The notes under the pieces: model-generated
Told to the model about the DNA's origin: nothing
What the model saw: the letters and a program-made list of their open reading frames with translations, nothing else
The model's database searches: none
In this document: in pieces, positions 33,946 through 44,334 of the stretch
Layout of the letters: every line of letters begins with the position of its first letter
Numbering within the stretch: position 1 is the stretch's first letter
Translations under genes and position numbers: made by a program
Assembly: GCA_020630295.1 (NCBI GenBank)
Contig: JAHDBR010000015.1
Span: 1 to 47,686 of the forward strand
Direction of reading: 5' to 3'
Length of the DNA stretch: 47,686 nt
From: Sphingomonadaceae bacterium
Lineage (GTDB): Bacteria > Pseudomonadota > Alphaproteobacteria > Sphingomonadales > Sphingomonadaceae

Positions 33946-34067
33946 CCGGACAAGCAAAATTCGCGGCTCGCAATCTTGCTGATAATCACCATCTATGGCC
34001 TGTTCATCATGCCCCTTCATATTACTCCTGTACGGGCCATTTATTTCTAACGCCGAAAGATATCTGA
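33942..34067 (+). CDS. Possible 41-residue ORF between DUF1192 and clpA
   Basis: An ATG at 33942 overlaps the DUF1192 stop as ATGA. The frame stays open for 41 codons to a TGA at 34065-34067, immediately before the clpA ATG. The peptide begins MTGQAKFAARNLADNHHLWP and contains several His and aromatic residues. The exact fit at both ends suggests translational coupling, but coding is unproven and I recognise no family. In many bacteria the adaptor ClpS occupies this position; this peptide does not resemble ClpS. Confidence 0.4.
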   Translation: MTGQAKFAARNLADNHHLWPVHHAPSYYSCTGHLFLTPKDI

Positions 34068-36467
34068 ATGCCAAGCTTTGCTCAGAACCTCGAAAAAACG
34101 CTCCATAACGCACTGGCGAATGCGTCAGAGCGGCGGCATGAATATGCCACGCTGGAGCATTTGCTGCTTGCGCTGATTGATGATGAAGATGCCGCGCAGG
34201 TAATGAACTCCTGCGGCGTCGATCTGAAAGAGCTGACAGAGGTGGTCAAAACCTATCTCGATCAGGAATATCAGTCGCTTAAAACCGAGGAGGACGCCGA
34301 CCCGCAGCCAACGGCAGGTTTCCAGCGCGTAATCCAGCGCGCCATTCTGCACGTTCAGTCATCGGGCAAAGACACTGTTACGGGGGCTAATGTGCTTGTT
34401 GCGCTGTTTTCAGAGCGCGATTCATATGCGGTCTATTTCCTCCAACAGCAGGATATGAGCCGGCTCGATGCAGTCAGTTTTATAAGTCACGGCATAGGCA
34501 AAGGCGGGCAACAGCTTGATTCCACGCCGCAGCCGGGCTTGGAAGACACTGCCGGAGACGAGAAAAGCGCCGAGGGCGGCAACAAGAAGGAAACCGCGCT
34601 CGACCAATTTACCGTCAACCTCAATACCAAGGCAGAAAACGGCAAAATCGATCCGCTTATCGGCCGCGGTCCTGAAGTTGACCGCACCATCCAGATCCTC
34701 TGCCGCCGGAGCAAGAATAATCCGCTTTATGTCGGTGATCCGGGCGTGGGTAAGACCGCAATCGCCGAGGGTCTGGCGCGTAAAATCGTCGAAGGTGACG
34801 TGCCCGAAGTTTTGAATGAAGCGGTGATTTATTCGCTCGACATGGGCGCGCTGCTCGCAGGTACACGCTATCGCGGCGACTTTGAAGAACGGCTGAAACA
34901 AGTCGTTACCGAGCTCGAGCAAATGCCGCATGCAATCTTGTTTATTGACGAGATTCATACCGTGATCGGTGCGGGTGCAACCAGCGGCGGTGCTATGGAT
35001 GCTTCAAATCTGCTGAAACCTTCGCTTAGCAACGGTTCGATCCGCTGCGTCGGCTCCACCACATATAAGGAATTCCGCAACCACTTCGAAAAAGACCGCG
35101 CTTTGCTGCGCCGGTTCCAGAAAATCGATGTGAACGAGCCGACGATCGACGATACAGTTAAAATCCTCAAAGGTTTGCGCAGCGCATTCGAAGAGCATCA
35201 CCAGGTCAAATATACGCCGGATGCGCTCAAAACTGCCGTGGAGCTTTCCGCCCGCTATATAAATGATCGCAAACTGCCGGATAAGGCAATCGACGTGATT
35301 GATGAAGTTGGCGCGATGCAAATGTTGGTCCCGCCCAGCCGCCGCAAGAAAAAGATCACCGCACGCGAGATCGAAGCTGTTGTTGCTACAATGGCGCGGA
35401 TCCCGCCGAAATCTGTCAGCAAAGACGATAAGAAAGCCCTCGAAAATCTTTCGCGCGATTTGAAGCACGTCGTGTTTGGACAAGACGAGGCTATCAACCG
35501 GCTTTCAACGGCTATGAAGTTGAGCCGGGCGGGTCTGCGCGATCCGGACAAACCCATTGGCTCGTTCCTGTTTAGCGGGCCCACCGGGGTCGGTAAAACC
35601 GAAGTCGCGCGCCAGCTCGCCTCTATCATGGGTATAGAGCTGAAGCGGTTCGATATGTCGGAATATATGGAGCGGCACAGCGTCAGCCGCCTGATCGGCG
35701 CGCCTCCCGGTTATGTCGGATATGATCAGGGCGGTCTGCTGACCGATGCGATCGATCAAAACCCGCATTGTGTGCTTCTCCTCGACGAAATCGAAAAAGC
35801 GCATCCCGATCTGTTCAATATCCTGCTGCAAGTAATGGATAATGGCCGCCTGACGGACCAGCACGGTAAATCGGTCGATTTCCGTAATGTTGTGGTGATT
35901 ATGACCACCAATGCCGGCGCATCGGATATGGCGCGTAGTGGTATTGGTTTTGGCGATGTGTCGAAGGCCGATGCGGGTACCGAGGCGGTGACCAAGATGT
36001 TCACGCCGGAATTCCGCAACCGTCTGGATGCAATTGTTCCCTTTGCCTATCTGGGTAAAGACACGGTCAGCCGTGTGGTCGATAAGTTTATCCTACAGCT
36101 TGAATTGCAGCTTGCTGATCAGAATGTGCATATCCAGTTCGACAGTGATGCGCGCGACTGGCTGGCAGAAAAGGGATATGACAAGCTTTACGGAGCTCGT
36201 CCGATGGGCCGCTTGATTCAAGATAAGATCAAGCAACCGCTCGCAGAGGAACTGCTATTCGGCAAACTGGCCGACGGCGGCGAGGTGCACGTTAGTGTGA
36301 AAGACGGCAAGCCGGTGTTCGAAATGACGCCTGCCCCGCCAAAAACGCAGACAAAGCGCAAGGCTCCGAAAAAGAAACCTTCTGCGAAGAAGGCAACATC
36401 AAAGAAGCCCGATGCGGACGCAAGCGATAGCGGTGGCAGTCCGGATAGCGGAGACGATAACAGCTAG
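34068..36467 (+). CDS. clpA: ATP-dependent Clp protease ATPase subunit ClpA
   Basis: The 799-residue AAA+ unfoldase has an N-domain (about 1-145, [26 protein letters not shown]-type repeats), D1 with Walker A GDPGVGKT (about residue 223) and Walker B ILFIDEIH, and D2 with GPTGVGKT (about 504) and [13 protein letters not shown]. The IGF loop needed to dock ClpP is present (ARSGIGFGD). It is about 40 residues longer than E. coli ClpA because of a C-terminal Lys/Ala/Pro tail followed by an Asp/Ser/Gly end. The start lies directly after a possible small ORF and lacks a strong ribosome-binding site. Confidence 0.96.
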   Translation: MPSFAQNLEKTLHNALANASERRHEYATLEHLLLALIDDEDAAQVMNSCGVDLKELTEVVKTYLDQEYQSLKTEEDADPQPTAGFQRVIQRAILHVQSSGKDTVTGANVLVALFSERDSYAVYFLQQQDMSRLDAVSFISHGIGKGGQQLDSTPQPGLEDTAGDEKSAEGGNKKETALDQFTVNLNTKAENGKIDPLIGRGPEVDRTIQILCRRSKNNPLYVGDPGVGKTAIAEGLARKIVEGDVPEVLNEAVIYSLDMGALLAGTRYRGDFEERLKQVVTELEQMPHAILFIDEIHTVIGAGATSGGAMDASNLLKPSLSNGSIRCVGSTTYKEFRNHFEKDRALLRRFQKIDVNEPTIDDTVKILKGLRSAFEEHHQVKYTPDALKTAVELSARYINDRKLPDKAIDVIDEVGAMQMLVPPSRRKKKITAREIEAVVATMARIPPKSVSKDDKKALENLSRDLKHVVFGQDEAINRLSTAMKLSRAGLRDPDKPIGSFLFSGPTGVGKTEVARQLASIMGIELKRFDMSEYMERHSVSRLIGAPPGYVGYDQGGLLTDAIDQNPHCVLLLDEIEKAHPDLFNILLQVMDNGRLTDQHGKSVDFRNVVVIMTTNAGASDMARSGIGFGDVSKADAGTEAVTKMFTPEFRNRLDAIVPFAYLGKDTVSRVVDKFILQLELQLADQNVHIQFDSDARDWLAEKGYDKLYGARPMGRLIQDKIKQPLAEELLFGKLADGGEVHVSVKDGKPVFEMTPAPPKTQTKRKAPKKKPSAKKATSKKPDADASDSGGSPDSGDDNS

Positions 36468-36491
36468 TATATTGGCCGGCTGAGAACATTG

Positions 36492-36530
36492 CAGGGCGCG
36501 GATCGGGAACGGTTCGCGCCCTGTTCTTGT
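36492..36530 (+). terminator. Probable intrinsic terminator of clpA
   Basis: CAGGGCGCG (36492-36500) and CGCGCCCTG (36515-36523) form a perfect 9-base-pair stem with a 14-base loop, followed by the U-rich TTCTTGTT. It sits 25 bases after the clpA stop and before the exonuclease gene, as expected for a plus-strand terminator. The long loop lowers certainty. Confidence 0.7.
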
Positions 36531-36539
36531 TAAACCTGT

Positions 36540-37571
36540 ATGTCTGCCGACTTCTCTTGGATCAAACCCGCGCCGCACGGGATATATGTCGAACCCGCAG
36601 ATTGCTGGGTCGACCCGTCGCAAGCGGTCGACAATGCGCTAGTGACGCATGGCCACGCCGATCATGCCCGCGGCGGTCATGGGGCAACCATTGCTACTCC
36701 CGAAACATTGGCGATCATGAAATTGCGCTACCGCACGGGCGCCGAGGACGAGAATGGCGAGATCCCGACCAAAGCAACTCCGGTAGCTTACGGTGAGACA
36801 ATCCGCCTGAAAGGCGGTGTCGATGCAACCTATATCCCCGCCGGTCACGTGCTCGGTTCAGCGCAGATATTGCTGGAGCACGCAGGCGAAAAGATCATCG
36901 TCACAGGCGATTACAAACGCCGTCATGACCCCACTTGTCCGCCATTTAAAGTCACGAAATGCGATGTGTTGATTACCGAGGCGACGTTCGGTTTACCTGT
37001 CTTTACCCACCCGCCCATCAGCGGAGAGATTGCCAAGATCACCGAACGGTTGGCCGCCTATCCAGACGCGTGCGTGCTGGTCGGTGCCTATGCTTTAGGC
37101 AAGGCGCAACGGGTGATCGCGGAGCTGCGTGCTGCCGGGCATATGGATCCGATCTATCTGCATGGGGCGATGGAGAAGATGTGCCGCCTCTATCAGGAGC
37201 ACGGCGTAGACTTGGGCGAATTACGGCTTGTGAGCGATCATTCAAAGGACGATATGCGCGGCGCAGTTGTGGTGGCACCACCCTCAGCGATGAATGATCG
37301 CTGGTCGCGCCGCTTGCCCGACCCGATAACGGCAATGGCCAGCGGATGGATGCGGGTGCGGCAGCGCGCACGGCAACGCAATGTCGAACTGCCATTGATA
37401 ATTTCCGACCATGCAGACTGGACTGAACTGACCCAGACAATCCGCGATGTAGATCCGCAAGAAAGCTGGATTACGCACGGAAGGGAGGAAGCGCTGCTTC
37501 GCTGGTGTCAACTGAACCAGCGCCGTGCCCGTGCGCTTGCCATGGTCGGTCGCGAAGAGGAAGACGAATAG
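36540..37571 (+). CDS. Ligase-associated DNA exonuclease (metallo-beta-lactamase fold)
   Basis: The 343-residue enzyme has the HxHxDH metal motif in THGHADHARGGHG and a second His in PAGHVLGSAQI, then VTGDYK and SDHADWTEL. These mark the beta-CASP/MBL group annotated as ligase-associated exonucleases. It is followed within 2 bases by an ATP-dependent DNA ligase gene, so both probably act in one repair pathway. It has no visible ribosome-binding site and may depend on read-through or a promoter around 36520. Confidence 0.87.
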   Translation: MSADFSWIKPAPHGIYVEPADCWVDPSQAVDNALVTHGHADHARGGHGATIATPETLAIMKLRYRTGAEDENGEIPTKATPVAYGETIRLKGGVDATYIPAGHVLGSAQILLEHAGEKIIVTGDYKRRHDPTCPPFKVTKCDVLITEATFGLPVFTHPPISGEIAKITERLAAYPDACVLVGAYALGKAQRVIAELRAAGHMDPIYLHGAMEKMCRLYQEHGVDLGELRLVSDHSKDDMRGAVVVAPPSAMNDRWSRRLPDPITAMASGWMRVRQRARQRNVELPLIISDHADWTELTQTIRDVDPQESWITHGREEALLRWCQLNQRRARALAMVGREEEDE

Positions 37572-37572
37572 G

Positions 37573-39168
37573 GTGAATGAATTTGCCGCCCTCATCGATG
37601 CGCTGGTCTATACCCGCAGTCGCAACGAGAAATTGCGTCTGATCGCAGAGTATTTGCGCAATACGTCCGATCCGGATCGTGGATGGGCACTGGCTGCGCT
37701 TACCGACGGGCTTGATTTCCCTGCCGTCAAATCGTCAACCATACGCAATGCGATGAAAGAACGGGTCGATCCCGTTCTATGGACGCTTAGCCGCGATTTT
37801 GTTGGCGATACGGCAGAGACCGCCAGCCTGTTATGGCCGGAACCTATTGCGGACCAGCCAGAGGCGCCCGGCGTGAGTGAAGCGGTGTCTTTGCTGTCCG
37901 CAATGACTCGCGCCAACGTACTTACCGAGCTGCCCGCATTGCTTGACAGGCTCGATAGTTCAGGACGCTACGCGCTGCTCAAACTGGCCACTGGCGCAAT
38001 GCGCATCGGCATCTCCGCACGGCTTGGCAAAACGGCATTTGCGCAAGCTTTTGGGGTGTCCGTGGATGATGTTGAAGAATATTGGCACGCTCTGAAACCG
38101 CCGTACTCTGGTCTGTTTGAATGGGCGGCCGATGGCGGAGAGCCGCCTGACACTGAAAATATTCCATTGTTTCGTCCATTCATGCTCGCGCATCCGCTGG
38201 AGGATACGATAGTATCGATGGATGAGTACGCGGCAGAATGGAAATGGGACGGAATTCGCGTGCAGCTCGTCCATGTCGCAGGGCAGACACGTCTCTATTC
38301 CCGCTCTGGTGACGATATTTCCGCCACTTTCCCGGAGTTGCTTAGTGCTCTCGAGATACCGGCGGTGTTGGACGGGGAATTACTGGTTCGGGGAACCGCA
38401 CAAGGCGGCGAAGAAGGCGGGGCGGCCAGCTTTAACGCTCTGCAGCAGCGATTGGGCCGCAAAACAGTAAGCAAGAAGATGCTGGCCGAAGCGCCGGCAT
38501 TTGTCAGGCTTTACGATGCTATCAATATCGAGGGCGATGATTTGCGCGCCCTGCCATGGGAGAACCGGCGCGCTCGGCTCGAAGAATTTGTTCCGCGCCT
38601 GCCGGAAAGCCATTTCGACATTTCGCAGATCGTCGAGGCGGAGGATTTTGCGCAGCTCGCGAAGATACGCGAGGGGACCCGCGATGACGCCATTGAGGGG
38701 CTGATGCTGAAAAAGCGCGACGCACCCTACATTGCCGGCCGCAAGACCGGATTATGGTATAAATGGAAACGCGACCCGCTGCTGATCGACTGCGTAATGA
38801 TGTATGCGCAGCGCGGAAGCGGGAAACGCAGCAGTTTCTATTCCGACTACACATTCGGGTGCTGGAATGGGGACCCCGATCAGGGTGCAGAGCTATTGCC
38901 GGTGGGCAAGGCCTATTCCGGTTTTACCGATGCGGAATTGAAGAAGCTGGACAAGTTTGTGCGGCAGAATACCTTAAATCGCTTCGGGCCGGTCCGCGAA
39001 GTTGAGAAATCCATGGTGCTTGAGATTGCATTTGACAGCGTTCATTCCAGCAAGCGGCACAAATCGGGTCTGGCGATGCGGTTTCCGCGCATTCACCGCA
39101 TCCGCTGGGACAAACCGGCACATGAGGCCGACCGGATTGACAATTTGAAAGCCCTGATGCGGGATTGA
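37573..39168 (+). CDS. ATP-dependent DNA ligase (repair type)
   Basis: The 531-residue ligase has an N-terminal DNA-binding domain (about 1-200), the adenylation domain with nucleophilic Lys224 in EWKWDGIRVQL, then LDGELLV, GLMLKKRDAPY and WYKWKR, and a C-terminal OB domain ending in AMRFPRIHRIRWDK. Start is a GTG at 37573 directly after the exonuclease stop; an upstream ATG at 37525 overlaps that gene. This type is linked to DNA damage tolerance in alphaproteobacteria and is usually encoded with a Lhr-like helicase, which is not adjacent here. Confidence 0.9.
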   Translation: MNEFAALIDALVYTRSRNEKLRLIAEYLRNTSDPDRGWALAALTDGLDFPAVKSSTIRNAMKERVDPVLWTLSRDFVGDTAETASLLWPEPIADQPEAPGVSEAVSLLSAMTRANVLTELPALLDRLDSSGRYALLKLATGAMRIGISARLGKTAFAQAFGVSVDDVEEYWHALKPPYSGLFEWAADGGEPPDTENIPLFRPFMLAHPLEDTIVSMDEYAAEWKWDGIRVQLVHVAGQTRLYSRSGDDISATFPELLSALEIPAVLDGELLVRGTAQGGEEGGAASFNALQQRLGRKTVSKKMLAEAPAFVRLYDAINIEGDDLRALPWENRRARLEEFVPRLPESHFDISQIVEAEDFAQLAKIREGTRDDAIEGLMLKKRDAPYIAGRKTGLWYKWKRDPLLIDCVMMYAQRGSGKRSSFYSDYTFGCWNGDPDQGAELLPVGKAYSGFTDAELKKLDKFVRQNTLNRFGPVREVEKSMVLEIAFDSVHSSKRHKSGLAMRFPRIHRIRWDKPAHEADRIDNLKALMRD

Positions 39169-39218
39169 GTTGCTATTTGCAACTTAGTGAGTTAGTGGGC
39201 GTCTAAAGGAGCACTCTT

Positions 39219-39734
39219 ATGACACTCTACGACCAATCAATCGCTGTATATCGCCAAGGACTTTCCGTATTGACGGGTCTGCTCACTAAGGCAGAGGCTC
39301 ATGCGAAAGGCGACGCTCTTCTTGAAGCGAAACTGGCCGATGATATGCATCCTCTGAAGGTGCAGATCCGGTTTCTGTCGAACCAGCCAGGCGAAGCGGC
39401 GGAGCGGCTGGCCGGGGTGAGCTTTACATCGCGCGACAATGATGATGCGACGCTGTCAGAGGCTAAAGACGCAATCGGCAAGACAGTTGCGCATCTTGAA
39501 GCTATTGAAGAGTCTGCAATGCTGGCCGCCGACACAGTGACGGTCATGGACCTGCCGAATGGTATGCAGTTCACGATGAAGCTGGATGAATATGTCCGCG
39601 ACTGGGCAATGCCGAATTTCTATTTTCACCTGACTACCGCTTACGCCATTCTGCGCAGTGAAGGTGTCGAATTGGGCAAGGCCGACTTCGTCCCGCATAT
39701 GTTCAAATACGCCACGAAGATGCCCGACGCATGA
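39219..39734 (+). CDS. DUF1993 family protein
   Basis: The 171-residue protein matches DUF1993: YDQSIAVYRQGLSVLTGLLTKAEAHA at the N-terminus, DMHPLKVQIRF and the C-terminal FYFHLTTAYAILRSEGVELGKADF. The family is predicted to be all-helical and distantly related to DinB-like bundles; no function is known. An AAAGGAG ribosome-binding site sits 7 bases before the ATG. It ends in a structured convergent region shared with the carbonic anhydrase gene. Confidence 0.85.
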   Translation: MTLYDQSIAVYRQGLSVLTGLLTKAEAHAKGDALLEAKLADDMHPLKVQIRFLSNQPGEAAERLAGVSFTSRDNDDATLSEAKDAIGKTVAHLEAIEESAMLAADTVTVMDLPNGMQFTMKLDEYVRDWAMPNFYFHLTTAYAILRSEGVELGKADFVPHMFKYATKMPDA

Positions 39735-39736
39735 AC

Positions 39737-39798
39737 CAGTAGCCACCTGCAGACAGGGCATGGCGCAAGTTGCGCTGCGCAACTCGGCCCGGCTACTG
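39737..39798. other. Nested inverted repeats between convergent gene ends
   Basis: An outer 8-base-pair repeat, CAGTAGCC (39737-39744) with GGCTACTG (39791-39798), encloses an inner hairpin AGTTGCG-CTG-CGCAACT (39768-39784). An overlapping alternative stem GCGCAA-G-TTGCGC (39763-39775) excludes the inner one. The structure covers the 3' ends of DUF1993 and the carbonic anhydrase gene. No U-tracts follow, so it may act as a bidirectional RNA end stabiliser or a factor-dependent terminator. Confidence 0.5.
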
Positions 39799-40365
39799 CT
39801 GATCCATCTCGGCCACTGCCGCACTATGGTGCCGCGCATTCTCGGCATAATGGGCCACGCCCATTCGCATACCGGCAATCGCGGCCTCGTTCAGATCCTT
39901 CAGATATTTCGCCGGGCGCCCTGCCCACAATGTGCGCGGTTCCATAACCTTGCCTTCGGTCAACATCGCGCCTGCCGCCAGCATCGCATCAGATCCGATG
40001 CGTGCCTTGTTCATCGCAATTGCTCCCAGCCCTATAAAGCCCCGATCCTCCACGATACAGCCATGGACCATTGCCATGTGACCGACCAGCACATCGTCTC
40101 CGATGATAGCGGGCGAACCATCCGGATCGCCTGGCCGCTCTGGGTCGCAATGAACGACGCTGCCGTCCTGAATATTTGTCCTCTGGCCAATCACGATCCG
40201 GCTGACATCGGCGCGCAGGACACAATTATACCACACCGAACTATCAGCGCCGATTTCAACATCGCCAACGATAACGCAGCCCGGAGCGATAAAGGCACTG
40301 TCATGGATTCGCGGTGATTTGCCATGAATGGGCACGATCGTGACACCGGGTCTAGTGATACTCAT
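39793..40365 (-). CDS. Gamma carbonic anhydrase family protein
   Basis: This is a 190-residue left-handed beta-helix protein of the gamma-CA/LbetaH family. The zinc-ligand histidines are visible in DGSVVHCD and LVGHMAMVHGC, spaced as in Cam and related proteins. It may hydrate CO2 or be a structural homologue; many members are inactive. The ATG at 40365 overlaps the preceding GNAT stop as TGATG and has GGAG upstream; an in-frame ATG at 40383 is possible. It is last in a coupled hemB-GNAT-GNAT-gammaCA operon. Confidence 0.88.
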   Translation of the reverse strand: MSITRPGVTIVPIHGKSPRIHDSAFIAPGCVIVGDVEIGADSSVWYNCVLRADVSRIVIGQRTNIQDGSVVHCDPERPGDPDGSPAIIGDDVLVGHMAMVHGCIVEDRGFIGLGAIAMNKARIGSDAMLAAGAMLTEGKVMEPRTLWAGRPAKYLKDLNEAAIAGMRMGVAHYAENARHHSAAVAEMDQQ

Positions 40366-40914
40366 CAGGCTTTCTCCTGCCATTGCTGCTTGGTCAGACT
40401 ATACTGGATTGTCATGCGATCCGCTGCCGGAAAATCCGGGTCTTCAAAGTCGAGATCGGCGCGGCGCTGCATACCCAGCTTCTCCATCAGCTTCCAGCTG
40501 CCAATATTGGTCATGCTGGTCAGTGCGACCACGTGAGGCGCATCCACCGGACCGAAGGCCCAATCCAAAACAGCCCGCATCGCCTCTTCCGCATATCCGC
40601 GCCGCCAACGATCTTCGCGAACTAACCAGCCGATTTCATGATCGCCTTGATTTGACGCGATGGGATTGTCGACGCGCTTTATTCCGCAATGTCCGACCAT
40701 TTCGCCGGTCTTTTTCTCAATCATGAAAAGAAAGCTGAAACCCTCGCGCGCATACAGCGCCATGCTCTTAGCATGCTTTGCCTCTATCTCGTGCAGCTCT
40801 TTTGTACCCCCTAACCGCGCCATCACAGCCGGGGTATTTAGGATGCGATTATGGAGCTCTGCATCGCCATCGGCTATCGTTCGCAAAACCAAACGGTCTG
40901 TTTCGGCGATGATA

Positions 40915-40922
<8 letters not shown>
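40365..40922 (-). CDS. GNAT acetyltransferase (RimJ/RimL-like), copy 2
   Basis: The 185-residue GNAT protein starts with ETDRLVLRTIADGD and has the acetyl-CoA-binding WLVREDRWRRGYAEEAMRAVL (Q/RxxGxG-like) and a late NIGSWKLMEKLGMQRRADLDF. This matches the RimJ/RimL-type group acetylating N-termini or small molecules. It is the same length as the neighbouring GNAT gene and clearly related at the C-terminus (KLGMQRR-x-DLDF), so the two look like a tandem duplication. It overlaps both neighbours. Confidence 0.88.
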
Positions 40923-42505
<1,583 letters not shown>

Positions 42506-42530
42506 TCAAACCAATTGGCACGCGCGCAAA

Positions 42531-44147
42531 TCAAGTAACTTTTTTGGGCTCTTCCAGCTTGTCAATCTCGCGAACCGGCTCGTCTTCTACCGGCTGCGCC
42601 GATTTCAAATCACCCAGCGCCGCACCTGCTTCGACTTGCTTCAAGGTCGCCAGCGATTGCCGGAACCGGCGCAGTTCATCGCCGGATAATTGGGCGCGGG
42701 TCACAAATTTGACCGATGCCGGATTAACCGAGCGGCCATTGCGATACATCTCATAATGCAGATGCGGTCCGGTAGAGAGGCCGGTCGATCCGACATAGCC
42801 GATCACTTGGCCGCGGCGAACCGATTGGCCGTTCCGCACTGCGATGCGGCTCATATGGCAATAGCGCGTGGCCATTCCGCTACCGTGATTCAGCCGCACG
42901 GCATTGCCGCAGCCACCCATCCGGCCAGCGCCGACCACGCGGCCGTCGGTTACCGCAACAATAGGTGTGCCGCGCGAGGCGCGGAAATCCAGGCCAGCGT
43001 GCATCCTGCGGTAACCCAAGATCGGATGGCGGCGCATCCCGTAGCGGGAACTGATCGCACCCGGAACCGGCGCCAGCAATCCGCTGCGTTGTTCGCCAAC
43101 GCCTGATGCCTCGAAAAAGCGCCCTTTTGATCCCCAGCGCATAAGCTGGGTCTTGGGTTTGCCATCGCGGTCGATGCCGGCATAGAGCAGCTTACCCGCC
43201 TGACGCTCACCTGTGGCGGCGCGGCGATGCGATACGATAATGTCGAATGTATCGGTCGAGCGCACTGACCGGTCGAGATCCATCTTGTCGCCAAGTGTCT
43301 CCAGATATTGCTGGACCGCACTAGCAGGCGCACCGGCTGCCCGCGCCGAGCGGTACAGACTATTCCCGACAATACCGCGAATGCGAAGCGGCGTATCATC
43401 CACCTCGATAGGCATCCGTTTCAAGACCAGATTTCCATCTATTCTGTCGACCGACAGTGCCAGGTCAAACCTCGCACGAAAATTGAGTGAATCCAGCGGA
43501 CGCGGATCGCCCGGAGAGAGCCTACGGCCAAGCGTTATGTCAACTTGTGTACCAGGGTCTATTTCACCCAGGGACATTGTCTGCGCGACCAATCCGCTGA
43601 CCCGCTGTGCATCGCCGGAGCCGACGCCTGCACGCTGCAGCATCCGTCCAAAGCTATCACCCTTTGCCAAGGTGGCAAGTAACTGAAGCTGCGGACGCTC
43701 GGGGGCGCTTTTTAGCGGGATCACCGCAGGCGTTGCGCCCATATGCCGGCCGCTATCGGCGCCCAGTGCAAGAGGCAGGATCATCTGACTGCGAAATTCG
43801 TCACGCACGTCATCGTCAATCTGCATAGCAGGCGCGGCTTCAAGCGGTGAAAAATCTGGCCACATCGCCAACGCCACCGCCGACAGGGCAATCATTGTAC
43901 CAAGGCCGCGGAACCAGCGGCCGCTACCGATACTTTCAGCAAGATCGGGAGCGATATCCATTGCGTCCAGTTTTTCCGATGCGCTGAAGCGCCACTCGTC
44001 AAACTTCTCGGCAAAGCCGCGGGCCCGTTGAATTACCTTCGGGCTTCCATCATCCAGAATCTGCGCGTGAGAAAGCGTGACTGCGCGCCATGGCGCAGCA
44101 TCATTTTCCGCTCCAGCGGATTCTTCGCTTTTGCGCGGGTTAAACAA
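42531..44147 (-). CDS. M23 murein endopeptidase with N-terminal anchor
   Basis: The 538-residue protein has a cytoplasmic N-terminus (about 1-80), one membrane segment (GLGTMIALSAVALAMW), a long periplasmic region with an OapA/LysM-like part (LLATLAKGDSFGRMLQRAGV) and a C-terminal M23 domain. All zinc ligands are present: HAGLD (His383, Asp387) and HLHYE (His462, His464). It should cut peptidoglycan cross-links. The start is a TTG with a strong AGGAGA site six bases before it; no better ATG exists nearby. It is divergent from the helicase across a CtrA-type box. Confidence 0.9.
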   Translation of the reverse strand: MFNPRKSEESAGAENDAAPWRAVTLSHAQILDDGSPKVIQRARGFAEKFDEWRFSASEKLDAMDIAPDLAESIGSGRWFRGLGTMIALSAVALAMWPDFSPLEAAPAMQIDDDVRDEFRSQMILPLALGADSGRHMGATPAVIPLKSAPERPQLQLLATLAKGDSFGRMLQRAGVGSGDAQRVSGLVAQTMSLGEIDPGTQVDITLGRRLSPGDPRPLDSLNFRARFDLALSVDRIDGNLVLKRMPIEVDDTPLRIRGIVGNSLYRSARAAGAPASAVQQYLETLGDKMDLDRSVRSTDTFDIIVSHRRAATGERQAGKLLYAGIDRDGKPKTQLMRWGSKGRFFEASGVGEQRSGLLAPVPGAISSRYGMRRHPILGYRRMHAGLDFRASRGTPIVAVTDGRVVGAGRMGGCGNAVRLNHGSGMATRYCHMSRIAVRNGQSVRRGQVIGYVGSTGLSTGPHLHYEMYRNGRSVNPASVKFVTRAQLSGDELRRFRQSLATLKQVEAGAALGDLKSAQPVEDEPVREIDKLEEPKKVT

Positions 44148-44228
44148 CGCGCTCTCCTGATTGAAGCCGCGATGTATGTGCGACCCGGCCCGAAGACCTC
44201 CTATGCAGATTTCTCTGCCAATTTAAAG

Positions 44229-44243
44229 TTAACAGCCATTTAA
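44229..44243. promoter_or_regulatory. Perfect CtrA-type box TTAA-N7-TTAA
   Basis: TTAACAGCCATTTAA at 44229-44243 matches the full CtrA consensus (TTAA, seven bases, TTAA), and another TTAA half-site lies at 44223-44226. It sits 82 to 96 bases upstream of the M23 peptidase start and on the other side of the helicase start, in the divergent region. A cell-wall hydrolase is a plausible target of this alphaproteobacterial cell-cycle regulator. Confidence 0.6.
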
Positions 44244-44257
44244 GTTGCGGTAATCGG

Positions 44258-44269
44258 GCGCAATTGCGC
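44258..44269. other. Perfect 12-base palindrome in the divergent region
   Basis: GCGCAATTGCGC at 44258-44269 is a perfect palindrome 15 bases from the CtrA-type box and upstream of the helicase gene. A small hairpin (GCAGA-TTTC-TCTGC, 44205-44218) lies on the other side. Either could be an operator, but similar palindromes occur by chance. Confidence 0.3.
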
Positions 44270-44334
44270 GGCAGGCTGTTTATGGCCCGATTCGGGTGGT
44301 TGCGGCAGGGACTGACGAGTGCCACATTCTAGCG

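Noticed and set aside
39168-39184. Small AGTTGC/GCAACT hairpin after the DNA ligase gene
   Set aside because: Only six base pairs, with no U-tract; too weak to call a terminator.
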